Of a stretch of DNA of 47,704 bases, positions 7,265 to 15,367 are shown piece after piece; within the stretch, counting starts at the first letter, position 1; every line of letters starts with the position of its first letter. The notes below the pieces were generated by a model. That model did not search any database and was not told the origin of the DNA. It was given only the letters and a program-made list of their open reading frames with translations. Made by a program: the position numbers and the translations under genes. This DNA is from Nitrososphaerota archaeon (lineage in GTDB: Archaea > Thermoproteota > Nitrososphaeria > Nitrososphaerales > UBA183), in assembly GCA_029784825.1 (NCBI GenBank), contig JAFMAU010000013.1, positions 1 through 47,704 of the forward strand, written 5' to 3'.

Positions 7265-7855
7265 CTAGTCATTCATCGGGTGTGACTTTGCCCAGCCGGC
7301 GAGCCCTTCTGTCGCTGCCTCCGCGGTAGTGAGCACGACCCCGGCCGCCTTCATCTCCTCCAGCGCCCTGGAGCCGTCCCCCGCCTTTGCGTTGACTGCC
7401 CTGACGCAGTCCTCCAGCAGGTTAACCCTGAACCCGGCCCGCAGGGCGTCGAGCGCGCTCTCCTTGACGCAGTAGTCGGTCGCCAGGCCGCCCAAGTAGA
7501 CCTCGTCCACTCCGTGTTTCTTCAGACGTGCTCCGAGGTCGGTCCCCTGAAAACCAGAGTAGGCCTCCGAGGACGGCCTGTCCCCCTTGCTGATGACGAC
7601 CGCGCTGCGAGGGACCAGGAGCCCAGGCTGGAAGTCTGCCCCCGGAGTCCCCTGGACGCAGTGGGGAGGCCACGGACCGCCCTGGGCCGCGAACGAGATG
7701 TGATTATGGGGATGCCAGTCCCGGGTGAAGAGCACCGGGAGGCCCAGGCGTTCGAAGGCTGTGATGGCCCTGTTCAGCGGCGCGACTATCTCGTCCCCGT
7801 CCTCGACGGCCAAGGACCCGCCAGGGCAGAAGTCCCTCTGGACGTCGATGACCAA
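7265..7855 (-). CDS. pncA: Nicotinamidase (isochorismatase-fold amidohydrolase)
   Basis: 196 residues. Nicotinamidase hydrolyses nicotinamide to nicotinate and ammonia. The catalytic triad is visible as Asp8 (IDVQRDF), Lys90 (VVISKG) and Cys129 (TDYCVK); metal ligands are Asp46, His48 and His65 (RDWHPHNH; PPHCVQG). The cis-peptide segment GGLATDYCV is conserved. The only usable start is TTG at 7855; seven open codons precede it (RPARPAL) but contain no start codon. It is 21 bp downstream of the nicotinate phosphoribosyltransferase gene on the same strand, so both steps of nicotinamide salvage to NaMN are co-transcribed. The substrate assignment rests on that neighbour. Confidence 0.9.
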   Translation of the reverse strand: MVIDVQRDFCPGGSLAVEDGDEIVAPLNRAITAFERLGLPVLFTRDWHPHNHISFAAQGGPWPPHCVQGTPGADFQPGLLVPRSAVVISKGDRPSSEAYSGFQGTDLGARLKKHGVDEVYLGGLATDYCVKESALDALRAGFRVNLLEDCVRAVNAKAGDGSRALEEMKAAGVVLTTAEAATEGLAGWAKSHPMND

Positions 7856-7876
7856 AAGGGCCGGCCGCGCGGGGCG

Positions 7877-9097
7877 TCACCTCCACTGCAGCGACGGGGT
7901 GGACGCCGCCAGCTTCCCGAGGTCGGCTCTGACCCTCGACCTGATCTCGTCGACCTCTTCGAACCTGCCGACGAGCCTCCCCTCCCTGAGCAGGGGCTTG
8001 AGCATCGCAGTCGAGTGGTTCGGCCTCGCGGACCCTTCGAGCGCCACGAAGTCTTTGAACCCGGCAGACCTGTGCACTTCCTTGCGGCCGCCGAGGCCGC
8101 CGCGCTTCGCCCTGAATTCCTTCTTGGACCCGTCCTTCACTTCGACGATCTTCGCGCTTAGGTCGATGACGGGGGGATAGGCGACGGCAGTCCCGACCCC
8201 GTAGCCGTCGACGACGGGGTTCAGCTTCCCGATCTCCTCTTCGTCGAGCCTCCCCGAAGCTATGATCTTCACCTTCTTCCCGCCGCGTATGTCCAGCTCC
8301 CACCTGACTTCCTCGGCTATCTTCAGGAAGTCCCCGCGCCTGGACGCAGGGGTGTCGAGCCTGACCCCCCAGAGCTTCGGCCCGAGGACCTCGAATGCCC
8401 GGATCGACTCCGTCTTCTCGTCCCAGAAGGTGTCCACGAGGGCGACCCTTGGCGTCGCCTTGGGGATAGTCTCGTCGAACAGCCGCCAGGCCTTCTCCTG
8501 GCTCCCTAGTATCTGGACGAGGGCGTGCGGCATCGTCCCGGACGGCTCGAGCTTCAGCAGCTTGGCGCCAAGGACGTTGGAGACCCCGTCGAAGCCAGCT
8601 ATGTAGCACGCCCTCTCCACCATCGGCGCCAGGGCAGGGTGCACGCGCCTAGAGCCGAAGCTCAGCAGGAGCTTGTCCCCGGCCGCGATCCTGAACTTCG
8701 CCGCGCGAGTAGACACGCTGGTGGAAGACGACAGCAGGCCTAGGAGCGGGTTCTCGTACTCGACGAAGTCGGCGTACTTCCCCTCGATCACCATCAGCGG
8801 CTCGTACACCGCGGTGCTCCTGTCGGCGACGAAGATCGAGCCCTCGTCGAACGACCAGACGTTGACAGGGAGCCCTTCGAGCAGCTTGGCCGCTTCGTAG
8901 ACGCCGGTGAGGACCCCCCAGTTGTCGGCGTAGGGGACGTCCCGGGCGTAGACCTCCATGACCACTCTTGTCTCTATGTTGTTCCTCTGCAGGACCCTCT
9001 TCGTGTGGAGGAAGTAGGCGTCGGTGGTCTCGGCGCTCCTCACCTCCTTCTCGCTGGCGAGCCAGAACAGCCTGTCGTCCAGGTCCGTGCGAGGCAT
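7877..9097 (-). CDS. pncB: Nicotinate phosphoribosyltransferase
   Basis: About 406 residues from ATG at 9097 (an in-frame start nine codons upstream is less likely because the family-like sequence begins at MPRTDLDDRLFWL). It converts nicotinate and PRPP to nicotinate mononucleotide, with ATP hydrolysis. Family features include DAYFLHTKRVLQ, VVMEVYARD, YEPLMVIEGKY, SFGSRRVHPALAPMVERA with the conserved Arg/His pair, PSGTMPHAL, VRLDTP and the phosphate-binding IIASGRLDEEEI followed by DGYGVGT. It leads the NAD-salvage pair with the nicotinamidase 21 bp downstream. Confidence 0.9.
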   Translation of the reverse strand: MPRTDLDDRLFWLASEKEVRSAETTDAYFLHTKRVLQRNNIETRVVMEVYARDVPYADNWGVLTGVYEAAKLLEGLPVNVWSFDEGSIFVADRSTAVYEPLMVIEGKYADFVEYENPLLGLLSSSTSVSTRAAKFRIAAGDKLLLSFGSRRVHPALAPMVERACYIAGFDGVSNVLGAKLLKLEPSGTMPHALVQILGSQEKAWRLFDETIPKATPRVALVDTFWDEKTESIRAFEVLGPKLWGVRLDTPASRRGDFLKIAEEVRWELDIRGGKKVKIIASGRLDEEEIGKLNPVVDGYGVGTAVAYPPVIDLSAKIVEVKDGSKKEFRAKRGGLGGRKEVHRSAGFKDFVALEGSARPNHSTAMLKPLLREGRLVGRFEEVDEIRSRVRADLGKLAASTPSLQWR

Positions 9098-9163
9098 GAG
9101 CCGCAGCCGTCGGGAGCGAGGCAAAAGGGTTTCTCCCGGAGGCGATGAGACGAACGCGACGAA

Positions 9164-9176
9164 CCCTTAAACAATC
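9164..9176 (+). promoter_or_regulatory. TATA box of the tRNA-Ala gene
   Basis: CCCTTAAACAATC lies 24-36 bp before the first tRNA base, the usual distance for an archaeal stable-RNA promoter. Confidence 0.55.
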
Positions 9177-9199
9177 AAGGGGGCGAGGCGGAATCCGGT

Positions 9200-9272
9200 G
9201 GGCCGGTAGTTCAGCGGTACGAACGTCCGCCTCGCACGCGGAAGGTCGGGGGTTCAATTCCCCCCCGGTCCA
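9200..9272 (+). tRNA. tRNA-Ala (anticodon CGC)
   Basis: A full 73-nt cloverleaf: acceptor GGGCCGG/CCGGTCC with the alanine identity pair G3:U70, D-stem GTTC/GAAC, anticodon stem TCCGC/GCGGA with loop CTCGCAC (anticodon CGC reading GCG codons), variable AGGTC, and T-arm GGGGG-TTCAATT-CCCCC. Discriminator base is A. CCA is not encoded, as CTTT follows. There is no intron. Reading GCG fits the GC-rich codon use of the region. Confidence 0.96.
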
Positions 9273-9334
9273 CTTTCGAGACCATCCTTCCGAAACGGCT
9301 TTGAGCACATCGGCCGGACGCGGGACCGCTCGGA

Positions 9335-9814
9335 TTGGAGAAGCCACTGCTTGGGAAGGCGGTCATGGAAGCGCTCGCGGTGGGGCGCCCCCGCGGGAAT
9401 CTCGTGATCAGCCTGCTGACTGCGGGGGAAGACGGATACCCGAACGTCTGCCTTCTGTCCCCGTACCAGGTCGTCGCCGTCGACCGACACGCGGTCCTTC
9501 TGGCTGTCTACGAAGGGAGCAGGACCTCGGCCAACCTCGCGAGGCGCAAGGGCGCGACGCTGGTCATCTACCTGCCGCCGGCGGCGTACTACATCAAAGG
9601 AAGTGTGGACCCTGTTCCGCCGGGAAGGAATACAGACGCGCTTGGAAACGTACTGTACCAGATGTCTGTGCAAAGCGTGACCAGAGACTACTACGCGAAG
9701 GCTCCCATCACCTCGGCGGTGACGTTCGACAAGCGTAAAGTCCTCCCAGACTACGCTCTGGTGTACAGGGCCCTGGCTGAGACCGCGGCCAAGATGCCGG
9801 GCAGCCGAGTCTGA
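9335..9814 (+). CDS. FMN-binding split-barrel (pyridoxamine phosphate oxidase-like) protein
   Basis: 159 residues from TTG at 9335. The pattern LVISLLTAGEDGYPNVCLLSPYQVVAVDRHAVLLAVYEGSRTSANLARRKGATLVIYLPPAAYYIKG is the split-barrel layout in which strand 1 is followed by PNVxxL, a strand, and a helix with S/T-x-N-L that holds flavin phosphate. FMN (or F420/haem) binding is inferred, and the substrate is unknown. The gene begins about 60 bp after the tRNA. The frame that runs through the tRNA is not coding. Confidence 0.68.
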   Translation: MEKPLLGKAVMEALAVGRPRGNLVISLLTAGEDGYPNVCLLSPYQVVAVDRHAVLLAVYEGSRTSANLARRKGATLVIYLPPAAYYIKGSVDPVPPGRNTDALGNVLYQMSVQSVTRDYYAKAPITSAVTFDKRKVLPDYALVYRALAETAAKMPGSRV

Positions 9815-9821
9815 TTCCGGA

Positions 9822-9830
9822 AGTATATTA
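9822..9830 (+). promoter_or_regulatory. TATA box of the CoxG-like gene
   Basis: AGTATATTA, predicting transcription from about 9852, roughly 15 nt before the proposed CTG start and just upstream of a GAGAGG ribosome-binding site. Confidence 0.55.
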
Positions 9831-9866
9831 TGTGGTCATAGAGGTGCCTGACCGGAGAGGAAAGCG

Positions 9867-10304
9867 CTGCACTTCGAAGGGGAAATCGACGTGCCCGTAC
9901 CAAGGGAACAGCTCTACGCCTTCATCACGGACCCGGCGAAGGTGGTCACGATACTCCCCGACGTGGTGGAGTCGAAGTTGATCGATGCCGACCATTTCTA
10001 CGTGAAGTCGAAGCTCGGGATGTCCTACCTGAGGGGGACCGTCGGGCTGAACTTTGAGATCTCTGAAAGGAGGAAGGACGAGTTCGCAAAGGTGGTGGGT
10101 CGGGGCCAGGGCATCCAGAGCTCGATAGATCTCGCCCTCGAACTCGCAGTCGAGAACACAGCGAACGGCTCCAAAGGAAGATGGAAGGCCGACGCCAAGG
10201 TGGGAGGGCTCCTCGCCAGCATAGGCGGAAGGATCCTAGACGGCGTCGCGGAGAAGTACGTCAAGCAGATCACCGAGTCTCTGAGGCAGAAAGTCTCGCA
10301 GTAG
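9867..10304 (+). CDS. CoxG-like SRPBCC protein, probable CTG start
   Basis: About 145 residues. SRPBCC/CoxG proteins begin with a first beta-strand of type FEGxxxVPxPxExxxxFxxDP. Here LHFEGEIDVPVPREQLYAFITDPAKV shows the complete strand, but the only ATG/GTG/TTG start is GTG at 9891, which would remove LHFEGEID. A stop lies at 9849-9851, so initiation must lie between; CTG at 9867 has GAGAGG 6 nt upstream and is in frame. The remainder (YLRGTVGLNFEIS; KGRWKADAKVGGLLASIGGRILDGVAEKYVKQI) fits CoxG. Family members help insert or anchor molybdenum CO dehydrogenase-type enzymes. The three-subunit Mo hydroxylase at 17.7-21.5 kb is a possible client. Confidence 0.72.
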   Translation: MHFEGEIDVPVPREQLYAFITDPAKVVTILPDVVESKLIDADHFYVKSKLGMSYLRGTVGLNFEISERRKDEFAKVVGRGQGIQSSIDLALELAVENTANGSKGRWKADAKVGGLLASIGGRILDGVAEKYVKQITESLRQKVSQ

Positions 10305-10356
10305 GCTCCGCCGAAGAGCCGCGTCGTAAGCGCGAGGTTTCGATGCAGTAATAATA

Positions 10357-12156
10357 ATGCCAATACAGGCGATTGATTGGGGAGCGCTGATTCCATCTCG
10401 CAGCCAGGGGCCGAGGAAGGCGGTGTACGGCTCTGACCTGGTCGTCGACCTGCTGAAGGCCTATGGATTCCCCTACGTCTGCGCGAACATAGGGTCTTCG
10501 TTCAGGGGGGTCTGGGACTCGCTCCTGAACTACGGAGACTCCCCCGAGGCCATCTCTGTCACTCACGAAGAGATCGCGGTCGCCATGGCCCACGGGCACT
10601 TCAAGGCAAGCGGCAAACCCCTGGCCGTCCTGCTGCACGACCTGGTGGGCCTGCAGCACGCCACCATGGCGATATTCAACGCCTGGTGCGACCGCGTGCC
10701 GATATTCCTCCTGGGGGCGGAGGGCCCGATGGGGACCGAGAAGCGGAGGCCGTGGATAGACTGGGTCCACACGGCCGAAACGCCGAACACCCAGGTGCGC
10801 GACTATGTCAAGTGGGACGCCTTCCCCCGCTCGGCGGAAAGCATCCCCGAATCGATGATCAGGGCGCACGTCCAGATGATGCTGGAGCCGCAGGCCCCAG
10901 TGTACGTCTGCTTCGACTCCACCCACCTTGAAGAGCGGCTCCCCGCCGGCACCCCGCACCCCGACATCGGGGAGTACCAGACGGAAGCTCTGCCCGAGGG
11001 CAACTCGGAAGCGCTCCTTCGCACCGCGAAGGCCCTCGTCTCCAGCGACTCGCCCTTCATCGTCGCGGGGAGGATCGGCAGGAGGGCTGGGGCGGTCGAC
11101 AGTCTGGTCAGGCTGGCGGAGCTGCTCGGCGCGAGCGTCGTCGACCTCGGACAGTCATTCTGTTTCCCAAACACCCACCCCCTCGACGCGACAGAGATGG
11201 GTGCGATAGGGGGCGCAGATGCGATTCTGGCTCTGGAAGCGCCGACGCTCGAGACCGTCATCGTCGAGACGGACAAGGCGACTAGAAGGTCGAAGCCTCT
11301 GGTCAGGCAAGGCGCGAGCATCTACGAAGTCGGCCTCGGAGACTTCCTCGTGAGGAGCTGGGCAGGAGACCATCAGAGGTTCCTCCCCGCGAGGGAACGA
11401 ATCCTCTCCGACGCGCCTCTCGCCGTCGGGTCGCTCGTCAGACTCTGCTCGGATATGATGGAAGGCGACTCTGGAGCGAGGTCGAGGGCGAAAGAGCGCG
11501 CAGCCGCTGCCAGGGCCCGGCATCTGGAGTACCGGCAGAAGTGGTCCCGAGAAGCGTCGAAGAGGTTCGACGAGTCGCCGATTTCGCCTCAGAGGCTTGC
11601 CCTGGAGGTCTGGGAGAAGATCAAGAAGAGGGACTGGGTGCTTGCGAATGGGAACCTCGCCGGATGGGCGAGGCGCCTGTGGGAATGGACGAAGCCAGGG
11701 TGCTACCTGGGTGGGAGCGGCGGCGCGGGGCTCGGGTACGGACTGCCCGCCTCGGTCGGAGCAGCCCTGGCCCTCAGAGGCACCGGGAAGTTGGTGGTGG
11801 ACCTCCAGCCTGACGGGGACCTGCTCTACTCCGCGGGTGCCCTCTGGACCGCGGCGCATTACCGCATCCCTCTCCTCATCGTGGTCTTCAACAACAGGGC
11901 GTACCATAACGACGCAGAGCACAACAGGCTCATATCGGCTGCGAGAGGCAGAGACGCTTCGAGGGCCTACCACGTCGGAGGGGACCTGACGGAACCCGAG
12001 GTCGACTTCTCTGCTCTGGCCGAGTCCTTCGGCGTGAAGGGCATCGGTCCGGTCGAGAAGCCAGAGAAGCTCGCGGAGTCACTGGAGCGCGCCGTCCGGG
12101 TCGTGACCGCCGAGGGGCTGCCGGCGCTGGTCGACGTGTTCACCAGCGCGAGATAG
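10357..12156 (+). CDS. ThDP-dependent decarboxylase/acetolactate synthase-like enzyme
   Basis: 599 residues with the three-domain layout of the POX/AHAS family: an N-terminal Pyr domain (VVDLLKAYGFPYVCANIG; catalytic Glu in THEEIAVAMAHGHFKASG, Glu71/72), a middle domain (about 200-350) and a C-terminal PP domain. The ThDP-Mg motif is DGD at 486-488 with the NN pair at 512-513. The residue before the motif is Pro-Asp rather than the usual Gly-Asp-Gly, as seen in divergent members. Candidates are benzoylformate/2-oxoacid decarboxylase, oxalyl-CoA decarboxylase or 2-hydroxyacyl lyase; none can be selected from sequence. The first 22 residues are an extension and GTG at 10423 could be the true start. 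Confidence 0.83.
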   Translation: MPIQAIDWGALIPSRSQGPRKAVYGSDLVVDLLKAYGFPYVCANIGSSFRGVWDSLLNYGDSPEAISVTHEEIAVAMAHGHFKASGKPLAVLLHDLVGLQHATMAIFNAWCDRVPIFLLGAEGPMGTEKRRPWIDWVHTAETPNTQVRDYVKWDAFPRSAESIPESMIRAHVQMMLEPQAPVYVCFDSTHLEERLPAGTPHPDIGEYQTEALPEGNSEALLRTAKALVSSDSPFIVAGRIGRRAGAVDSLVRLAELLGASVVDLGQSFCFPNTHPLDATEMGAIGGADAILALEAPTLETVIVETDKATRRSKPLVRQGASIYEVGLGDFLVRSWAGDHQRFLPARERILSDAPLAVGSLVRLCSDMMEGDSGARSRAKERAAAARARHLEYRQKWSREASKRFDESPISPQRLALEVWEKIKKRDWVLANGNLAGWARRLWEWTKPGCYLGGSGGAGLGYGLPASVGAALALRGTGKLVVDLQPDGDLLYSAGALWTAAHYRIPLLIVVFNNRAYHNDAEHNRLISAARGRDASRAYHVGGDLTEPEVDFSALAESFGVKGIGPVEKPEKLAESLERAVRVVTAEGLPALVDVFTSAR

Positions 12157-12184
12157 AGAACCCGGCCCGCATGATTCCGAAAGA

Positions 12185-12970
12185 CTAGCCTGTTCCGTGA
12201 GCGCTGATGGCCCAGCCGGAAACGCGGTTCTCAAGATACTTGACCCCCTCCGTCAGGCTCACCCCGATGATCATGATGACTACGACCGCGGCGATTATCG
12301 CCCCGGTGTCGAAGATGCCGCTGTAGTCGTAGATCATCCCCCCGAGGCCCGTGCCGTACAGGAAAATCTCCGCCAGTATGGCTCCTATCACCGCATGGCC
12401 TATGCCGATGCGGAGGCCCGCCATGGTGTACGGGAGAGCGGAGGGCAGAGTCACGTTGCGCCAGAGCGGCCATCCTTTCATGCCAAAAGACCGGCTGGTC
12501 TCCAGCATGTCCCGGCCCACGTTCTTCACGCCAGCTATGACGTTGATCAGGACGGGGAACACTGACGCAAGGAACACTATGATGTAGGTCGACGTCATGT
12601 TCGAGCCCATCACGACAGCCACGATGGGGACGAGCACGATTATCGGCGTGGCGTAGATCAGGTTGACGTACGGGTCGATGCTGTACTCTGCGACCCTGCT
12701 GGTGCCCATGAGGAGCCCGAGCGGGATGGCGACCGCGATTCCAAAGGCGAACCCCACCAATGTCGATGATACGGTACTGGTTATGGCGGACGGCATTTCG
12801 CCGTCTATCCAGAGCTCGTAGAACCTCCTCGCTGTCTCGCTGGGCGGAGCAAAGGTGAGGGAGCTCACGGTGTTGGCGATGACCTGCCAGGCGGCCAAGA
12901 AGACGACGAAGCTGACTACCCGCACAACCCATGGATTCTTCAAGTAGTTGACGGCGGACATCTGGCTCAC
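12185..12970 (-). CDS. ABC transporter permease, SsuC/TauC-like (second copy)
   Basis: 261 residues, six predicted membrane helices. The conserved cytoplasmic loop LETSRSFGMKGWPLWRNVTLPSALPYTMAGLRIGIGHA is the EAA motif of BPD_transp_1 permeases of the nitrate/sulfonate/taurine branch; the VNLIYATPIIVLVPIVAVVMG stretch is also typical. Its start overlaps the upstream ATPase stop by 4 bp. The operon has a second, non-identical permease (13824-14618), so the channel may be a heterodimer rather than the usual homodimer. Substrate unknown; sulfonates, taurine, nitrate, pyrimidines and aromatic acids are known for the family. Confidence 0.86.
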   Translation of the reverse strand: MSQMSAVNYLKNPWVVRVVSFVVFLAAWQVIANTVSSLTFAPPSETARRFYELWIDGEMPSAITSTVSSTLVGFAFGIAVAIPLGLLMGTSRVAEYSIDPYVNLIYATPIIVLVPIVAVVMGSNMTSTYIIVFLASVFPVLINVIAGVKNVGRDMLETSRSFGMKGWPLWRNVTLPSALPYTMAGLRIGIGHAVIGAILAEIFLYGTGLGGMIYDYSGIFDTGAIIAAVVVIMIIGVSLTEGVKYLENRVSGWAISAHGTG

Positions 12971-13812
12971 TGCGCTGAGGCGCCCGTCTGGTCTAGAGGG
13001 GTAAGGTGGAGGTCCGCCTTCATCCCTGAAATCAGCCGGTATGTCTCGGCCGACCGAGACTCGATCAGTCGCCGTCTTTCCTTGAAGATCTCCATATCCT
13101 CCGACTCGCTCTGCCCCTTTGCCCGCGGAAGGTCGACCTTGTAGGTCGTCTTCACTCTCCCGGGCTTCGTCGCGAGGCTGATTATCCGGTCGGAGACGAA
13201 GAGCGCCTCCTCGGCGTCGTGGGTCACGAATATCGCCGACTTCTTCGAAGCGATCAGGATCTTCAGGACTTCGATTTGGAGGGACTCGCGAAGGAGGATG
13301 TCTATGGCGCTGAAAGGCTCGTCCAGGAGGACGACTTCTGGATTGACTGCGATGGCCCTCGCTAGACCGACCCGCTGCTGCATCCCCCCTGAAAGCTGGT
13401 GGGGATGATACTTCTCGTACCCCCTCAGGCCGACGAGCTCGACATAGCGCATGGCTGTCTTCTCCCTCTCCTCTTTCGGCACGCCCTTCGCCTCAAGGCC
13501 GAACTCCACGTTTCTCAGGACGTTGCGCCAGGGGAACAGGTTGAAGTTCTGGAACACCATCGCGCAGGCCGAGTGCCCGGGGTCCTGGACCGTCGACCCG
13601 TTTATCGAAATCCGCCCCGAGTCGGGTTTGATGATCCCGTCGATTATCCTCAGCAGTGTGGTCTTTCCGCACCCCGTCGGCCCAATCAGGGAGACTATCT
13701 CCCCTGGAGCGACCGAGAGGTTGACGTCCTTCAGGACCTCTATCGTCCTCGGCGGAGGCCCGGCTTCGGTGTAGGCCTTCGAGATTCCTTCTGCTACGAG
13801 TTTGTCTGCCAA
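12967..13812 (-). CDS. ABC transporter ATPase, SsuB/TauB-like
   Basis: About 281 residues from TTG at 13812. An in-frame GTG at 13851 would add 13 residues overlapping the upstream gene; I prefer the TTG, which follows that gene's stop by 11 nt. Numbered from the GTG: Walker A GPTGCGKTT 57-65, Q-loop MVFQNFNLFPW near 98, signature LSGGMQQR 153-160, Walker B VVLLDEP 173-179 and switch His211. The D-loop reads SAID, and the stretch after the switch (KPGRVKTTYKVDLPR) is typical of nitrate/taurine importers. A run of seven A precedes the TTG. It energises the two flanking permeases. Confidence 0.88.
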   Translation of the reverse strand: MADKLVAEGISKAYTEAGPPPRTIEVLKDVNLSVAPGEIVSLIGPTGCGKTTLLRIIDGIIKPDSGRISINGSTVQDPGHSACAMVFQNFNLFPWRNVLRNVEFGLEAKGVPKEEREKTAMRYVELVGLRGYEKYHPHQLSGGMQQRVGLARAIAVNPEVVLLDEPFSAIDILLRESLQIEVLKILIASKKSAIFVTHDAEEALFVSDRIISLATKPGRVKTTYKVDLPRAKGQSESEDMEIFKERRRLIESRSAETYRLISGMKADLHLTPLDQTGASAQ

Positions 13813-13823
13813 TTTTTTTCGAC

Positions 13824-14618
13824 CTATGTCGACCCGGCGGTGACCCGCCACTTCGAGAAGGAGGATTCCACGTATTTCATCGATTCGGTCAATGCCAGCC
13901 CGATTATCGCCATCACGATCACTATGGCGAGCTCGACGTTGAGCAGCCCCACCGCCTCTTCGAAGTACAGGATCATGTACCCAAGGCTGACGAGCTGGAC
14001 GACAGACTCGGCCACTATGGCGCCCACGAGTCCTCTCAGGGCACCCAGCCTCATACCGGTGCTAATGAAGGGCATCGCGCCGGGGAGGATGACCCCCAGC
14101 TGCAGGGGGAGTCCTGACAGTCCGAAGGACCTCGCCGTCTCGACAAGGTCCCTGTTGGCCGTCTTGAACCCCGCGTAGGAGTTTATGATCACGACGAAGA
14201 TCACCGAGAGGAAGACGACGATCATCCGCGCAGTGAAGCCGACACCGAAGAGAATCATGAAGAGCGGCGCGATTGCGACATACGGGGTGTTGTAGAAGGC
14301 CGTGATATATGGGTCGAAGAAATTCTCGACCACCCTCCATCTGGCCATCGCAGCCCCTGTGACCACCCCTAAGATTGTAGCCAGTGCGAAGCCGACGAAG
14401 AATGTCCACAATGTTGCACCGAGCTCCGGCAGGAAGCTGATCTGGTCGATCCCTATCGGCACGTTCGCCGAAAGCAGATAGACGAACCCCGAGGCGATCT
14501 GCGAAGGCGTCGAGACGACCACAGGGACTACGGAGCCGATCAGCTGCCACGCGGCAAGGACCGCAACGAGTGAGATTGTCCTCACTAGCCACTTGTAATA
14601 CTTGCCCAAACTAGGCAA
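13824..14618 (-). CDS. ABC transporter permease, SsuC/TauC-like (first copy)
   Basis: 264 residues, six predicted helices. The coupling loop DLVETARSFGLSGLPLQLGVILPGAMPFISTGMRLG is the EAA motif; AFYNTPYVAIAPLFMILFGVG precedes it. It is clearly related to the permease at 12185-12970 but diverged. The start is TTG at 14618, placed 25-33 bp after a palindromic CCTTTAAAGG TATA element, so the permease-ATPase-permease unit probably has its own leaderless promoter. Confidence 0.86.
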   Translation of the reverse strand: MPSLGKYYKWLVRTISLVAVLAAWQLIGSVVPVVVSTPSQIASGFVYLLSANVPIGIDQISFLPELGATLWTFFVGFALATILGVVTGAAMARWRVVENFFDPYITAFYNTPYVAIAPLFMILFGVGFTARMIVVFLSVIFVVIINSYAGFKTANRDLVETARSFGLSGLPLQLGVILPGAMPFISTGMRLGALRGLVGAIVAESVVQLVSLGYMILYFEEAVGLLNVELAIVIVMAIIGLALTESMKYVESSFSKWRVTAGST

Positions 14619-14641
14619 TGACGCCGTCGCCGAGGTTTGGG

Positions 14642-14651
14642 CCTTTAAAGG
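14642..14651 (-). promoter_or_regulatory. TATA box for the permease-ATPase-permease unit
   Basis: CCTTTAAAGG, a perfect palindrome 25-33 bp upstream of the TTG at 14618. The symmetry means it could also fire to the right, although no plus-strand gene follows. Confidence 0.5.
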
Positions 14652-14682
14652 TTAACGAGATGACGGGACGAAAATTTGGATT

Positions 14683-15336
14683 TTACGACGACTGCGTCGG
14701 AGCAGGAGCTGCGGGAGGAGCCATCTTCGGCTTCCCCTTCATCATCACGCTCATCGCGGCGATGATGACTCCAACTACGGCGATCGCGGCCCCGATGAGC
14801 GGGAGATAGCCGCCTGCATATGGAGAGCTCGTCGTTACTGCCGAGGAGGCGACCCCGGTCGCGCTCACAGTTGCCTGGGCAGACTGTCCGTACGCCTCGT
14901 TATCGAAGACCACGTAGTATGCTCCTGTCGTGGGAGCGGTGTAAGAGAACGCGAGTGTGCCGCTGGTTGGCATGGTGCTGTTCACCAGCGAACCTTGCGC
15001 CAGGTGCCCGACCGCCGACGAGGGTTCCGTGCAGGGCGCGCATCCTCCCCAGTCTATGAAGACTGACTCGTTCATGATGTAGAAGAACGCGGGCCCGGCG
15101 GACTTGTTGAAGTTCTGGATGGTCGCCGTCCCGGTTACTGCTTCACCGCCCTGCAGGTTCATGCCGTGTGACCAGTCACCGTTCGCATCGATGTTCCTGT
15201 TCGTGGATGGGATGACCGAAGCCGTGGTCGTCGTCGTGCTGGTGGACGTGGGCACAGGGGTTGAAGTCGCGAAGAACCAGAGCCCCAGGCCTATGAGGAG
15301 AACGACAATCCCGGCGGCCACGATGGTGGTCTTCAT
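14683..15336 (-). CDS. Membrane-anchored extracellular protein of the SsuABC-like operon
   Basis: About 217 residues from ATG at 15336 (MKTTIVAAGIVVLLIGLGLWF). One N-terminal hydrophobic helix is followed by a Thr/Ser/Pro linker, a beta-rich domain of about 120 residues and a C-terminal membrane helix (YLPLIGAAIAVVGVIIAAMSVMM) ending in a Pro/Ala-rich cytoplasmic tail. The domain contains NESVFIDWGGCAPC and ends with LAFSYTAPTTGAYYVVFDNE, a GOLD/PPC-like strand pair. It lies between the binding-protein gene and the permeases on the same strand. It may be an accessory receptor or stabiliser for the importer (inference); no family is firmly recognised. A longer frame reaching 15381 would overlap the upstream gene. 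Confidence 0.68.
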   Translation of the reverse strand: MKTTIVAAGIVVLLIGLGLWFFATSTPVPTSTSTTTTTASVIPSTNRNIDANGDWSHGMNLQGGEAVTGTATIQNFNKSAGPAFFYIMNESVFIDWGGCAPCTEPSSAVGHLAQGSLVNSTMPTSGTLAFSYTAPTTGAYYVVFDNEAYGQSAQATVSATGVASSAVTTSSPYAGGYLPLIGAAIAVVGVIIAAMSVMMKGKPKMAPPAAPAPTQSS

Positions 15337-15367
15337 TCGGGACGCCTCTCTGTCAAAGTTCCTGTGA

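Noticed and set aside
9145..9738. Plus-strand frame running through tRNA-Ala
   Set aside because: It covers the tRNA and is in a different frame from the split-barrel protein; no domain visible.
13811..13819. Run of seven T (A on the coding strand) suggesting a terminator or slippage site
   Set aside because: On the minus strand it is an A-run between the permease stop and the ATPase start, so it is not a U-run terminator; the A-rich stretch more likely helps ribosome access.
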